Of a stretch of DNA of 64,000 nt, positions 20,181-31,261 are shown piece by piece; positions within the stretch are counted from its first letter, which is position 1; every line of letters starts with the position of its first letter. The notes under the pieces are model-generated. The model saw only the letters and a program-made list of their open reading frames with translations. It did no database searches and was not told where the DNA came from. A program made the position numbers and the translations under genes. The stretch comes from Torymus aiolomorphi. Taxonomy: Eukaryota > Arthropoda > Insecta > Hymenoptera > Torymidae. Location: assembly GCA_036365515.1 (NCBI GenBank), contig CM070874.1, forward strand, positions 209,492,297 through 209,556,296. The letters are read 5' to 3'.

Positions 20181-21170
20181 TTAAAGATCAATATAATAAT
20201 ATTTAAGAACCGCTGCCAAATCATTGGCACGTATCTTTCTCAAACTAATTTATCAATTCCTTTTTTTATACTTTTATAAAATAATTTTTCTCAAAAACAA
20301 ATGAAGAAAATGTATTGAAATTTTAACCAAACATAGTTTTTAGTAAGTGTAATAGTGGTTAAAATTTTCAGTCGATTTATCAAATATTCTCTGAAAAACA
20401 AGTATTCGAAAATATTTCAAAATAATTAGTTCTTTAAGAAATAACAAACATCTGTATTATTTTAATAAATTGTTTATTTTCATAATCTTATCTGCTTTCA
20501 TAATGATTGAAAACTCACTGTAGGGGTATATTTTTAATTTTATTTAAATATTTAAATTCGCTTTCGAATGCCACCCATCCGATTCAGATACATAGAGCCG
20601 TTTTCAAGAAATTTCGATTTGAAAAAAAGGTTTAAAAAATTTTAACCTCAAATATCTCAGAAATTTATGGACCGATCATGTAGCCCAACTAACTTAGCCG
20701 ACATCTATCCAAAATCTACCTCTATAAGAAATTGCAAAGCGATTAATCCAGGTTTACTCCATAAAACGTGCAACATAGAGAACACATTTTTTCCATTTTT
20801 AAATTTTTTTCTCAAAAACTAACCAACAGAATGGATTAAAATTTTCACAGATTATAGCAATTTATATTCTGCATTATCGTGAATTTTCTCCAAAAAATTG
20901 ACCGTTTAGTTTAGGAGTTATTAGCTTTTAAAAAAAAATACGTTTTTGTTAATAACAAGAGAACCGTGATAGCTAGATAATTTTTTTTTTTTAATTATAG
21001 GTTTTTTTATGCTCTTTCGAATGCGATCCATTCGATTAAAAAATTTAAATCCGAGCATTAAAAAAATCAAAAATAAATTTTTCGAAAATCAAAAATTTGA
21101 AATAAAACAAAAACGAATCAATAAATCAACAAAATTATTTTCTTCCCGAATTCGGAATAGAAAAACAAAA
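20180..21170. other. AT-rich intergenic stretch
   Basis: No gene is seen. The sequence reads like a decayed interspersed repeat (phrases such as TTTTTCTCAAAAACTAACC), but I cannot name a family. Confidence 0.4.
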
Positions 21171-21174
21171 AAAT

Positions 21175-21378
21175 GAGAACCTGATGGTTAAAATCGACCG
21201 CGTAGATCCGGAGATAAAGCGGTATACATACATACACACACACACACACACATCTATACAAACATTTTCTAAAATCATGTGAAACAAACTTCTATCACCT
21301 CTAATGATGTTTATAGAGAGTTTTAATGAAGTTGAAAATTCTACTATTACAAAGCTTCCTCTAGGAGGAAGCAATAAT
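21175..21378 (+). mobile_element. 3' end of a non-LTR-type interspersed repeat
   Basis: It shares with 24590-24787 and 28255-28375 a CA-rich stretch, then AACATTTTC-type sequence, a TATCAC block and a terminal hairpin built of GCTTCCTC TAG GAGGAAGC. A conserved 3' hairpin after a CA or TACA tract suggests a non-LTR retrotransposon tail. The superfamily is not resolved. Confidence 0.55.
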
Positions 21379-21934
21379 AGTTTTTATGATTTCTACTATC
21401 TACAATTATCGCCTTTCTAAGAGCCTTCATTCTTTAGTTTTTTGGAGTTGCTGATGCAATGGAGTTACTGAAAGAAAGGCATCCAGATTTACAATACTGT
21501 GAAAGTACTATCAAGTTTTGCAGGAGGGTTAAGGGACTAATCACAGCCATGAACAGTCGAACACCACTGAACACTTTGAAACCGGGAAATGACATGTGGC
21601 AGGCGTGTAATATGTGTAACAAAATAATACAAAAGTTTATTTTAATATTTATAACAACATTTTTGCATTACAGAGCATCGAAAGCTTTTTGAATTATTTG
21701 CAAGAGTGGGAAAAGGAAGCAAAAAATGAAAAAAATCAGTACGAATTTATTACAGATCCAACTTGTTATGGATTGAAAATTTCACTTCAAGCTGTATTAG
21801 AAATTTGTAAATTCCTTGTAGATGAATGCGACTTTCAGTATTTGATGATTGCTAGGTTGAACCAGGATAACCTTGAAGTAATTGACTGTTATATTAATTA
21901 TTCTACTGAAACCTTTCTGAATTATTGATAATTT

Positions 21935-22240
21935 TTATAGCACTGCGTGACTTAAGTCCGCACTTATGTCACGCATATCCGTGCGATAAGTAGTACATTA
22001 TTTGACCGTGTTTATCGCACTCGCTACGCTGGTGCGCTAACCTCACGGTGCAATAATGGACTGCTTAGCGCACGGATAGACGTGACAGCGTACTTAAGTC
22101 AGGCAGTGTTATAAAATAATGTAAGATACACGTGTCATAAGTCGTTCTTTACGGCACGGCGTTAAGCGCACTCGCTACGCTCGGGCGCTTATACACGCCG
22201 TGCTGTAAAGTGCGACTTATGCCACTAGTATCGTAATGTA
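21935..22240. repeat. Two palindromic hairpins with CACTCGCTACGCT cores, in an intron of the transposase relic
   Basis: First unit about 21945-22105 with arms such as ACTTAAGTCCGCAC, second about 22130-22225 with arms such as GCACGGCGTTAAGCGC. Both have the CGCTACGCT-type centre related to the 19.3-20.2 kb array, so the intron holds inserted copies. Confidence 0.7.
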
Positions 22241-22249
22241 CTATTATAT

Positions 22250-22980
22250 CTTAAAATTTAAGTATGTCAAATATAACATGAAATTTACTAAACTAATAAA
22301 TCGTAAGGTGAAGTAGAGGGTATTTAGTTACCGATCGCCGCCTTAAAGTTCAAAATCGTTTATTTATTTCGATCGATAGTTGGGAAAGAAAAAGTAGCCG
22401 ACAACTAAATTAGATGACCGATAACTGGTGCTTTTACCCTACATGTACTATACGTCGAAATTATAAATGTATTATTGCATATTTATTTGACCTATATGTG
22501 TATATAAATTATCTATTTTACAGATTTAATTAATATTTATTTTACAAAATTAATTCATATTTATTATCAACACTTTTCTAATTATTCAGCGTTCTGCCTG
22601 CTAGAAAATTAACCATATTTGATAACTAACGTGTTAATTAAATGGAAGGATTTTTAACAAAAATCATAATGCAAAAATAATATAATTCATCTAAAAGTTC
22701 TACTATTGCTTAAAATATATATTTTATGAAGTGTAAATGCCATCATTTATTTTGGATTGGTATATAATTATGAAATACAAACAATGTTTGTTTCTAGCCA
22801 CCAAGTTAACTGAAAAACTGCTAGCTTCTGATTAGCATTTATAGAGGGCTGTTACTTTATCTTTTAATAATTATTCATATTTTTTTATGAAAATTACTTT
22901 GTTAAATTTTAAATTTAAGTATACAGAATATATTTTTCATATTATGCACTTATTTATATTATGAAAAAATATATTTTATT
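22250..22980. other. AT-rich remainder of transposase intron 2
   Basis: No gene or clear repeat is seen. It ends in a good polypyrimidine/AG acceptor at 22984. Confidence 0.5.
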
Positions 22981-24049
22981 TTAGAGATTTTTCGGAATGA
23001 TGCGCCACTGTTGTGGATCTAACGATCACCCAGACTCAACCCTATTTATACAAATATATAAATTAGTATCTACATATTCTTTAGTAAAACCTCCGAAGGG
23101 TTCTAACGTTTCTGGTAGTGATATTATTAAAGTTTTAATAGATATCAAAGATATCACAGCAGTGGACGAAAGGCAGGAGCAAGGAAACGCTCAGATAGAC
23201 GCTATCCTTGATAAAGGTTTCAACACTGACCCCATAATTGATGCTGCTGAAATTCTGGAAGAACACAACTATTTTCAGTGCTCAACTTCCGATTACGTAT
23301 TGGCGTACGTATCAGGATTTGTGGCGCGAAAAGGTTCTCGATTTGCGAAGATAAAGATAGGTAACGACTGATCATAAATAGTATATACATACATATACAT
23401 TAATTAAAAACTTTATATCGACCGCCTTTGCTCTAATAGAAATAATTATCAGTAGTCTACATGTTCTGATAAATAAGTATTTTCTTTCAGGTAACACATT
23501 TTCTTTGTGTGAAGACTGTATTTGAAGTCTTCGCTTAGCCGAAAATGAAAGTATTCCTGAATACCACAAATTAATTAGTATTAAATCTAAAGGATTTTTG
23601 TACGAGCCCTCAAAAAAACTTTTTCACTTGATCTCATTATTAGAAAAAGCAACACTAAAAGTTTTGAATAATGAACAAGTTTGTTCAGAAACTTTGTTTA
23701 ATGTTACGGCAGCCGTAGATGAATTGGCTCCAATGCCATACGTTGGGTGTGAAAAGCATAAGATGACTTTTACTCATCAAATAGTTACTTTTTATTTAAC
23801 TACCAGAATGTTTTTTATTACCAAACAGAGTAATAAAAATGATAATATTGAAAAGGAAAGAACGAGAGATAAACGAAAATTATCAAACCTTGCTTACGCA
23901 CCTGATCAACATGCTGATGAGATTATTAATCAGAATACTGACACGAATACACAAAGAAGAAAGATAAAAAAAGCAAAAGGCGAAGGAAAAGCAGAGAAAA
24001 AAAGAAAAACAATTAAGACAAAAAATAGTACTGAAATGAAAAAAGGATA

Positions 24050-24590
24050 AGAAAATTAATTTTTATCTAGTCAAACACAATAGATTTTAAAACAAACCAA
24101 AGAATATAGGTATTAAAAATATCCTAATTTTAAAATTATTTAAGAAAATAAATATTTATTATTTATTATTTATACATTGTATTTTTGTATAAATTCATTC
24201 ATGTACTTCTTACAACCAAATATCCTTTATTAATATTAATATCATGAAGTAAGATTCGTGATTACAATTTCATGATTAAAATTTTAGTCAGCAGTTGGCT
24301 GGTAACTGCTCCTATTTGGTTTTTTTTTTTTGTTTTTGGATTAGCGATCCAAATACATCTTTTTCATGTCTGATGAAATCTCTGTTATAAAATTCTCAAT
24401 TATAATTACATTTTTTATACCGATTTTCTGAAAAAAGATCTTTTAGTAGTATCATCATATTTTCATATGGTAAGTACCCATTTATCGACTACGTGATAAA
24501 CGCGTCGCGTAGGCCATTTAGTTCCGCAGACGACGCGTGAAGCGCTGACACCAGTTAGGGGAGGCTATTCCGACCAGCGGACCTAGCGAA
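24050..24590. other. AT-rich stretch downstream of the transposase relic
   Basis: No gene is seen. Several AATAAA words near 24150 could have served the relic as polyadenylation signals. Confidence 0.4.
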
Positions 24591-24787
24591 TTTTGTCGGG
24601 AATTTCAGCTCACTTATAGTATATGGAGTTATGTCTCCTTCTCTCTTACTTCATGGCACACATGCACATCCATACAGACATTTTTCAAAAATCATGTATT
24701 TTGATTCCTAACAAAAAATAATTATAACATGTTTTTACAATAACTCAAAAAATTACTATCACAAAGCTACCTCTAGGAGGAAGCAAA
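24590..24787 (+). mobile_element. Second copy of the non-LTR-type tail
   Basis: Contains CATACAGACATTTTTC, ATTATAACATGTTTTTAC, ATTACTATCACAAAGC and the CTCTAGGAGGAAGC end. The terminal hairpin has one mismatch. Confidence 0.6.
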
Positions 24788-24789
24788 AG

Positions 24790-26500
24790 AATTTGTTGAA
24801 AATCTACTTATATCTTTAAAAAGTAATAAAAATATAAAAAATCACTTTTTAATTGGTGATTCCTATATTAATTTGATTGGCAATGACTAAACAACTACAG
24901 AGTATAAGAATGATCTCTACGAATTGGGCTACATACCTTATTTTAACGGTTTTACTAGATCCAATCTTATACTTATTTTATACTTTCGTAGAAAGTTAAT
25001 TGACAATATTATTATTTGTACAGTCATGAAAAATATTATTATCATTTGTAAAGAGTGCTGTATTGAATAGATGAAATTGGAATAAATAAAAGGACTGGAC
25101 CAATTGTGTTGATAGAATATACTTAAAAAATAAGTTTTCCAAAGAACGTGTTGATTGTTTTAAAAAAATATTTAAGCCCTCATTAAAGTTTTTGGTACAG
25201 AGTTTGACCGATATTGAGTGAGAGGGAGAGAGGAAGAGAGAGAAGAATATCGGTCTACATTTTGCATATCATTAGAACACATTAAAAAAAATTAGTTTTG
25301 AAAATAAAAATTTTGCAAAATTGTTATTTTATCAAAATAAGAACTTAAAATCATCCATTAGACTCCAAAATTTAATCAGTTCTAAGTTGGGACATACCTA
25401 AGATGCATGGGAAAGTTTAACTCATTATGTCCATCCGTTCAAGAGTTATGCTGGGGATAAAATTTGGTTTCTGACATACATACATACAATTACGTATGAG
25501 AGGAAGAAGGAAGTTCATGCGCCGTTCCCTAGTTGAAGCAGTGCTAAATGAAGAGGTTACCTAAAATTTAAAAAACCTATAGTTGTGATGTAATATATTT
25601 ATTTAAAATGATATAGATGGCCAAAGTATTATAAATAAAGTGTATTTAACATGACTAAGATAAGTTTTTTCACAAAAGTAATTCATAAATTGTTCTAAAA
25701 AAGATACGTGTTTTGTAGAGCTGTGGAGTTTGTATATTATTTATTATACGAGTTCTTATGGTAAATGAATTTTTTTATGAATTTCAGAGATATTTCAGGT
25801 TAAAACTGTTTTAGTCCTCTTTTCAAATCATAATTTTTCGGGAACGGCTTTATGTATAAACGTGAAATTTATAGACAATTTTGTGGATGGTATAGACAAT
25901 ATAGGGTAAGTGACCGTATTAGCGTGCTATCACAGTAGACCACAGTCCGCATTAGTGACACTTTTTAACTAACGGTTATTAACAAATAATACATCCAACC
26001 AAGTAAATTATGGGATGAATCGTCTTTTCACTATTTCTTATAATAGCCATTTATTATTTTTAAGGTTAGAACCTTTTTCTTACATCGGAAATTCCAAAAA
26101 GAGCATTGAAATACGGACAGGCACACTACTAGAGACTAGTACCCTATGTGTGAAATTTAACAAAGAAAATATAATTTGAAGTAAAGGTTATTCAGGAATT
26201 TTAAACGGGTTTGACGATAATATTACAATGAATTATTTTATTTATTTTTCACACATAATTAAAAAAAAAAAAAAAAAACACATTACTTTATACATATTTT
26301 GTACACAATTTAAAAAATAGTACTTTTTATCCTCATAAATGAATTTAATTATGATTATGTAATAAATTGTTGTAAAAATTATAAATTTTTTTATTAGAAA
26401 TTAATTAAAGGAATCAGCAAATTAAGTTTGAGGAAGCTACGGACCAATGAAGTGGCAGCGGATTTTTTCTTTTCATTAAAACAAAATTCAAAAATATTTT
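24790..26500. other. AT-rich intergenic region with decayed repeats
   Basis: No gene is seen. A GA-rich run lies at 25220-25245. At 25380-25500 a fragment ending GACATACATACATACA resembles an RTE-type non-LTR 3' end. An A15-18 run lies near 26262. Confidence 0.4.
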
Positions 26501-26503
26501 TGA

Positions 26504-26585
26504 TAATAATATTGAAAGAAGAGATTTGTTTTACTCATTACTACCAAGTAATGAGTAAAACAAATCTCTCCTCTCAATATTATTA
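26504..26585 (+). repeat. Near-perfect hairpin, 39 bp stem and 4-base loop
   Basis: Arms 26504-26542 and 26547-26585 pair over 39 positions with two mismatches around a loop of ACCA. The stem holds ATTTGTTTTACTCATTAC. It is longer and more perfect than a usual insect microRNA precursor, so a recent foldback or a small-RNA source are both possible. Confidence 0.85.
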
Positions 26586-26599
26586 TGTAAAAAGGATAA

Positions 26600-27840
26600 A
26601 AGTCTTCGAAATTCATAAGTAATATCTACGTCAAAGAAGTACTAGCTAAAAATAAAAAATTTATAAATTTATATGCCATTGGACTTCGTGTATTAAGAAA
26701 TGACGTAAATCAAATCTAATATTGTAGAAATTCATAAAATATTAGATTTTGTTTGAATGGAAACCAAGTTCATATAAGTAGATGATTCCAATAGCTACAA
26801 AACTATAAAAAAAATAACTTGGATTACGTTACATCTTTATCAATAGTAGAAAACTCGTTTTCAGTAAGTTGGTTGATGTTATCAGAAGATGACATTATAC
26901 GTGTGTGTATATATATATATATATATATAATATATATATATATATTTATATATATATAATATATATATGTATGGGTAAATATATATATAAGTAAATATTT
27001 AGATGTATATATGTAAGAATCTTTAATTAAATACAATTTTACATGCTTCATGTATTAATTTCTATTTATTTTTATATTATTTAAGTTTGAAGTAATAGAT
27101 GAAATAAATTGGTTTTATTTGAATTATTCTGTAAAAATTCTAGTTTTCCGGGACCTAACACAGCTGATGGGTCAATGAAGTTTCTGCACTAATTAAATTG
27201 AGTCAAAGCCTTTAACTGAATTAGATATACGGCTTATCTACTCACAGCTCTATTATCTGTGCAGAAGTTAGAATCAATACCTATTATTATACTAAATATC
27301 AAGCTAAGATAAGCAAAATTTTATCTTGAGATAAAATTATTATTTGATATCTCCTTATATTTTTAAGATACACCCTATTTGCGAAAAATCACTTATCACA
27401 ACACCCTTTTTTTAATAGTGAAGATTTTTATCCCGCCTCAAGTGCATTGACAATAAATTAACGGTATTAGGATTAAAGTATCAAAAAGTGTTAAAATAAA
27501 ACAGAAAACGTCGAAGAAAAGGTTTTCCAGGTGTAACCTATTTACGAAATCACGTTCTCAATGATAAATAAAGACTGACCTTAGAAATTAATACTATTTT
27601 TTTTAGATCCTTATAGAAAAAACTGATTTTTGAGATTTTCCCATTTTACGCTCGAGGGATGTAGGCGGATAAGATGATTGAAAGTACCCCAACGCTAAGA
27701 TCTGCATAAAAAGTATCATCTTATTGGTAACCCAGTTGAAAGTCGCCAATAAAAACCAATAACATTTCTTTTTATGGGTTACAGAAATTGTTATTGGTTG
27801 TCATGGTAAAATTTGTAAATACTAATAAATATATTTTATA
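26600..27840. other. AT-rich intergenic region
   Basis: No gene is seen. An interrupted (TA)n microsatellite lies at 26906-26970, and the minus-strand ORF over it (26824-27051) is an artefact. Confidence 0.45.
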
Positions 27841-27879
27841 ACAGCCCTTATCGTATATTACTAATAAAGTTTCAATGTA

Positions 27880-28490
27880 GTTTTAATAGGGAAATTTTTA
27901 TTTGTACTTATTGTAAATATCGCTAATGAATTTTATACGTTTGTATCAGGTTTTATTTTCCATTGAAATTTATAAGGAATCGCATGATAATTGCTTTCTG
28001 AGTTGTTGTAAAAACATGTTATAATTGTTTTCCAAGGTGTTAGGAATCAAAATACATGGTTTTTGGAAAATGTATGTATGGATGTGTGTGTGTGGGTGTG
28101 TGCGTGTCCCCCGCGCGCACATACTTACACACACACACACACACACACCCACCCACACACATATATACACACACACATACACACCTATGCACAAACACGT
28201 ATACACACCCACACCCACCCACACACGCACCCACACAGACATACACACACGCATCCATACATACATTTTCCAAAAACCATGTATTTTGATTCCTAACACC
28301 TCGGAAAACAATTATAACATGTTTTTACAACAACTCTAAAAATTACTATCACAAAGCTTGCTCTAGGAGGAAGCAATTATCACGCGATTTCTTATAAATT
28401 ACAATGAAAAACTAAACCTAATACGAACGTATCAAATTCATTAGCAATTTTTACAATAAGAACCAATAAAAATTACCCTATTGAAAATAC
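27880..28490. repeat. Large palindrome of two opposed repeat tails around CA/TG tracts
   Basis: Arms about 27880-28085 and 28255-28490 are reverse complements; shared words include TTAGGAATCAAAATACATGG and AATCGC(A/G)TGATAATTGCTT. The right arm ends in the same hairpin tail seen at 21372 and 24787. The left arm lacks about 45 bases of it. The centre is TG- then CA-rich with GCGCGC at 28112. ORFs across it are His/Thr or Cys/Val artefacts. Confidence 0.85.
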
Positions 28491-28499
28491 ATTTAAGGG

Positions 28500-31200
28500 A
28501 AGTAGGTAAGGAGAGGCCAATTTTTTTTTTATTCAGCGAAATTTTTTTTTATTGAAATATATACATATATATACAAAAAGTAGCCCAAAACCACCTCTGT
28601 TGGTCCAATTTATAGAGATTTTATAAGCTGCACTGGTCAAAACACCTGTAAAAAAGGTATATATTTAATTAACATTCTGCGCAATGGCTTTCGATCAATG
28701 TGTGCCAGTTCGAAGATACAAATTTTAGGCACCCAAATAAAGAAATTTACCTTGCAATATTAGTCAAAAGCTGATTTTATTTTTTCTATTGCTCATAGGT
28801 CATAAGTTACTTTTTATTTATTAAAAAACATGTATTTTTAATGATATTATGGTGGAACAGGAATTGCAAATTAATGTGTAACCTAAACGTTTCAATTTAA
28901 TTAGCAGTAAATATATTCTAGAAAATGAACCCAAAAAACCCAAACCCGTACATCAATACTCGTTGCGCAAAACAACACAAACAATTACAAAAACTGATCA
29001 TGCTTAAAATGATTTTAAACATAAGCAAACATATTTTAATGAAAAATTATATAAATTATGAATCAAACAATTATTTACCGGTTAATGTTCACCAGCTCTG
29101 TTGTCTGTACGCTTGGCTTGTTTCGCTTTCTCTGCATAATAAAGCTTCTCTGATATTTTGGAATATGCCAATACTCTCTTTGATCTGTTTCATTCTCCTT
29201 TATTAAAGAAGCATCATGATGAAGAACCCTTTGGACATCTGCTGCAGGTCTTTGGTCTGTCGACGAACAATGGTATAAACTAGCTTGGATGGCATCTTGC
29301 ATACTCTTCAAATCATACTAGTCCAGGCGGTAGAGCATTTGAGGTGGATTCGATTTGAAGTTAAACATATTTTTACGGAGAAAGTTGCCAAATATTATGT
29401 AGAATAAGATCCCGTGTTTGCCTACTGCAAAAAATACGAGCCAAATTTAGTAGAACAACAAATATCAAGAAATTACGAAAAATGACCCATTTTTGACACA
29501 TATTTGCTGTTACTTGAAAACAAAGCCTTAAATCCAAAAAAGTTGTTCACAAAAAGTTATTTATGTTTCCATTTTCTATAAAGTTACAAGAACTGCGAAT
29601 TGAAAAAATCTATATTTGTATTGAAAATGCAAAAATTGCATTGAAAAATAAGAAAAAACCATACGGATATCTAATGAATTTTTTAAAAGGAGTCAATATT
29701 AATAAATATTGATGAAACTTGAGGAAAAGATAGTTTACCATATGCCGATTCTACCCCTAAAATTTCGCATCGATTCATTAAATGGTTTTCGATTGACACA
29801 TTTGTTAAATGACAATTAGCAAAAAATTTATTAAAATTGTATTTCATGCCATGGGTTTAAATAAAAGCTCAAAACGGGCGCTGATTTTTTTACACCTACT
29901 GGTGGTCATAATAAACAATAACCATTTCCAAAAATACCTGTTTTTACATTTTAACAGTCATTTAGAATTTTTTAAAATTTTTTCAAAATTTTTACGTTAT
30001 AAACAATTATCATAAATCAAGGGGTTTCAAATTTAATATAAAAAATCCTGACATATCTGGAAACTTCGTTTAAAAACTCTTCAATTAAAACTGGAACAAA
30101 AAAATTTCATCGATTATATTCGGAGATATTACAGCTTAAAATCAATCTCAATTTATAGCTTACCTAATAGTGAAGTCGACAAAAAAAAATATGTTGTTGT
30201 AGCTATTTACAAGTACTTTCGATAACCGTACTTTGCATTCTCAGCAGATAAAAGCTTAATGTAAAAAAAAAAATAAGGAAGATCCCGTGATCACTGGAAT
30301 TTTGGAGTGGGGATGCCCGAGTGCAGCTGCGTTGGCGCGCGCTGCTAATGTTTGAAAACGCATTCGCGCGATAAAATTTGACTTTTCTCGGTAGCGGTAG
30401 CACTTATCAAGATGATAAGAATATGAATATTGCATTAAAAATCATTAAAACAAATAAACTTTAAGCAAATTTTGAACTCGAAAAATTATACAATTTTCTT
30501 TTTCGTTAAAAAAGTAGCTACAATATGAAATTAATGTTTTCTAAGTGAATGTTCATAAAAACATGCCCCAAAATAATATAAAAATACTAGCACCATTAGA
30601 AAGAGCAGGAAAAAATCTATCGATATATGTCCTTAGTTCTTTTTTCAGAGATTTGGTACACGATTATTAGCGAATTGAATAGAGCTTGCACTTAAACGTG
30701 CCGTACGCACGGGCGCGAGGGGCTCGCGCGGACCCTCGGCGCTGTCTTTTTCATGTTGTTACTTTTAAACTCTTTATTTCTCCAACTTCTCCAAGATAGG
30801 GTTTTGAAGCTTAAGAGTTGTACTTTCCAATGGTGTAGTTTATTTTGAAAAAAAAAACATGATATACTTTGAGAAAAATGGCTTTCAATATTCAACTCGA
30901 TTTTTCGTCCGGAAGAAAGCGTTTCGCAATAAAAACAATAGCAACATTGTAAAGAGCAGAAAAAAATCTATCGATATAGGTCCTTGGTTTTTTTTTCAAA
31001 GACGTAGCATACGATTATGAACGAGTTAAACAGAGCGCCTTTTACGCGAAAAAAGGCACCACGCGCGCTCGGTGGCCCGTTTCTGCTGGACGCTCCCATA
31101 TATAATTATTTTTAACAATATACATGCATTGAACTTAATAATTCAGGATTTTAGGAATAGAAGGAAACTAAAGAATGAATGAAGTATTAAAATAATATTT
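28500..31200. other. AT-rich intergenic region with a ~355 bp direct duplication
   Basis: No intact gene is seen. Two diverged copies of a unit beginning AAAGAGCAG, with ATCTATCGATATA, start at about 30600 and 30950. Each contains a GC-rich GCGCG block about 110 bases in (30710, 31060). Confidence 0.5.
29075..29311 (-). pseudogene. Possible Mutator-like transposase fragment
   Basis: The minus frame starts MKSMQDAIQASLYHCSSTDQ. The pattern A-I-x-A-x-x-Y-H-x-S-S-T-D is one I associate with MULE-like transposase proteins that are common in insect genomes. The next ~50 residues do not follow the family, so only a short scrap may be left. Confidence 0.3.
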
Positions 31201-31261
31201 TAAGTAAATTTATTTTATCACAAAATATGAAAAAGTATCTACATATACACAAATAAATTTA

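Larger units (their letters stand above)
21438..24049 (+). pseudogene. THAP9/P-element-type transposase gene relic
   Basis: Four exons can be joined by good splice sites: 21438-21602, 21674-21877, 22985-23360 and 23491-24049. The protein has the signature of the carboxy half of THAP9/P-element transposases: LKERHPDLQYCESTIKFCRR, then AMNSRTPLNTLKPGNDMW, FLNYLQEWE, LNQDNLE|RFFGMMRHCCG, HPDSTLF and YVSGFVARKG. The family cuts and pastes DNA through an RNase H-like core with a GTP-binding insertion. Intron 1 (21603-21673) begins GC rather than GT. Intron 2 carries hairpin repeats. In the last exon a TGA (23523-23525) replaces a residue in the usual C-x2-C-type stretch. The amino half (THAP domain) is not seen upstream, where a repeat tail ends 60 bases before. 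The Lys-rich carboxy tail is long. Confidence 0.82.

Noticed and set aside
28025..28339. His/Thr-rich and Cys/Val-rich ORFs
   Set aside because: Direct translation of CA/TG microsatellites on both strands.
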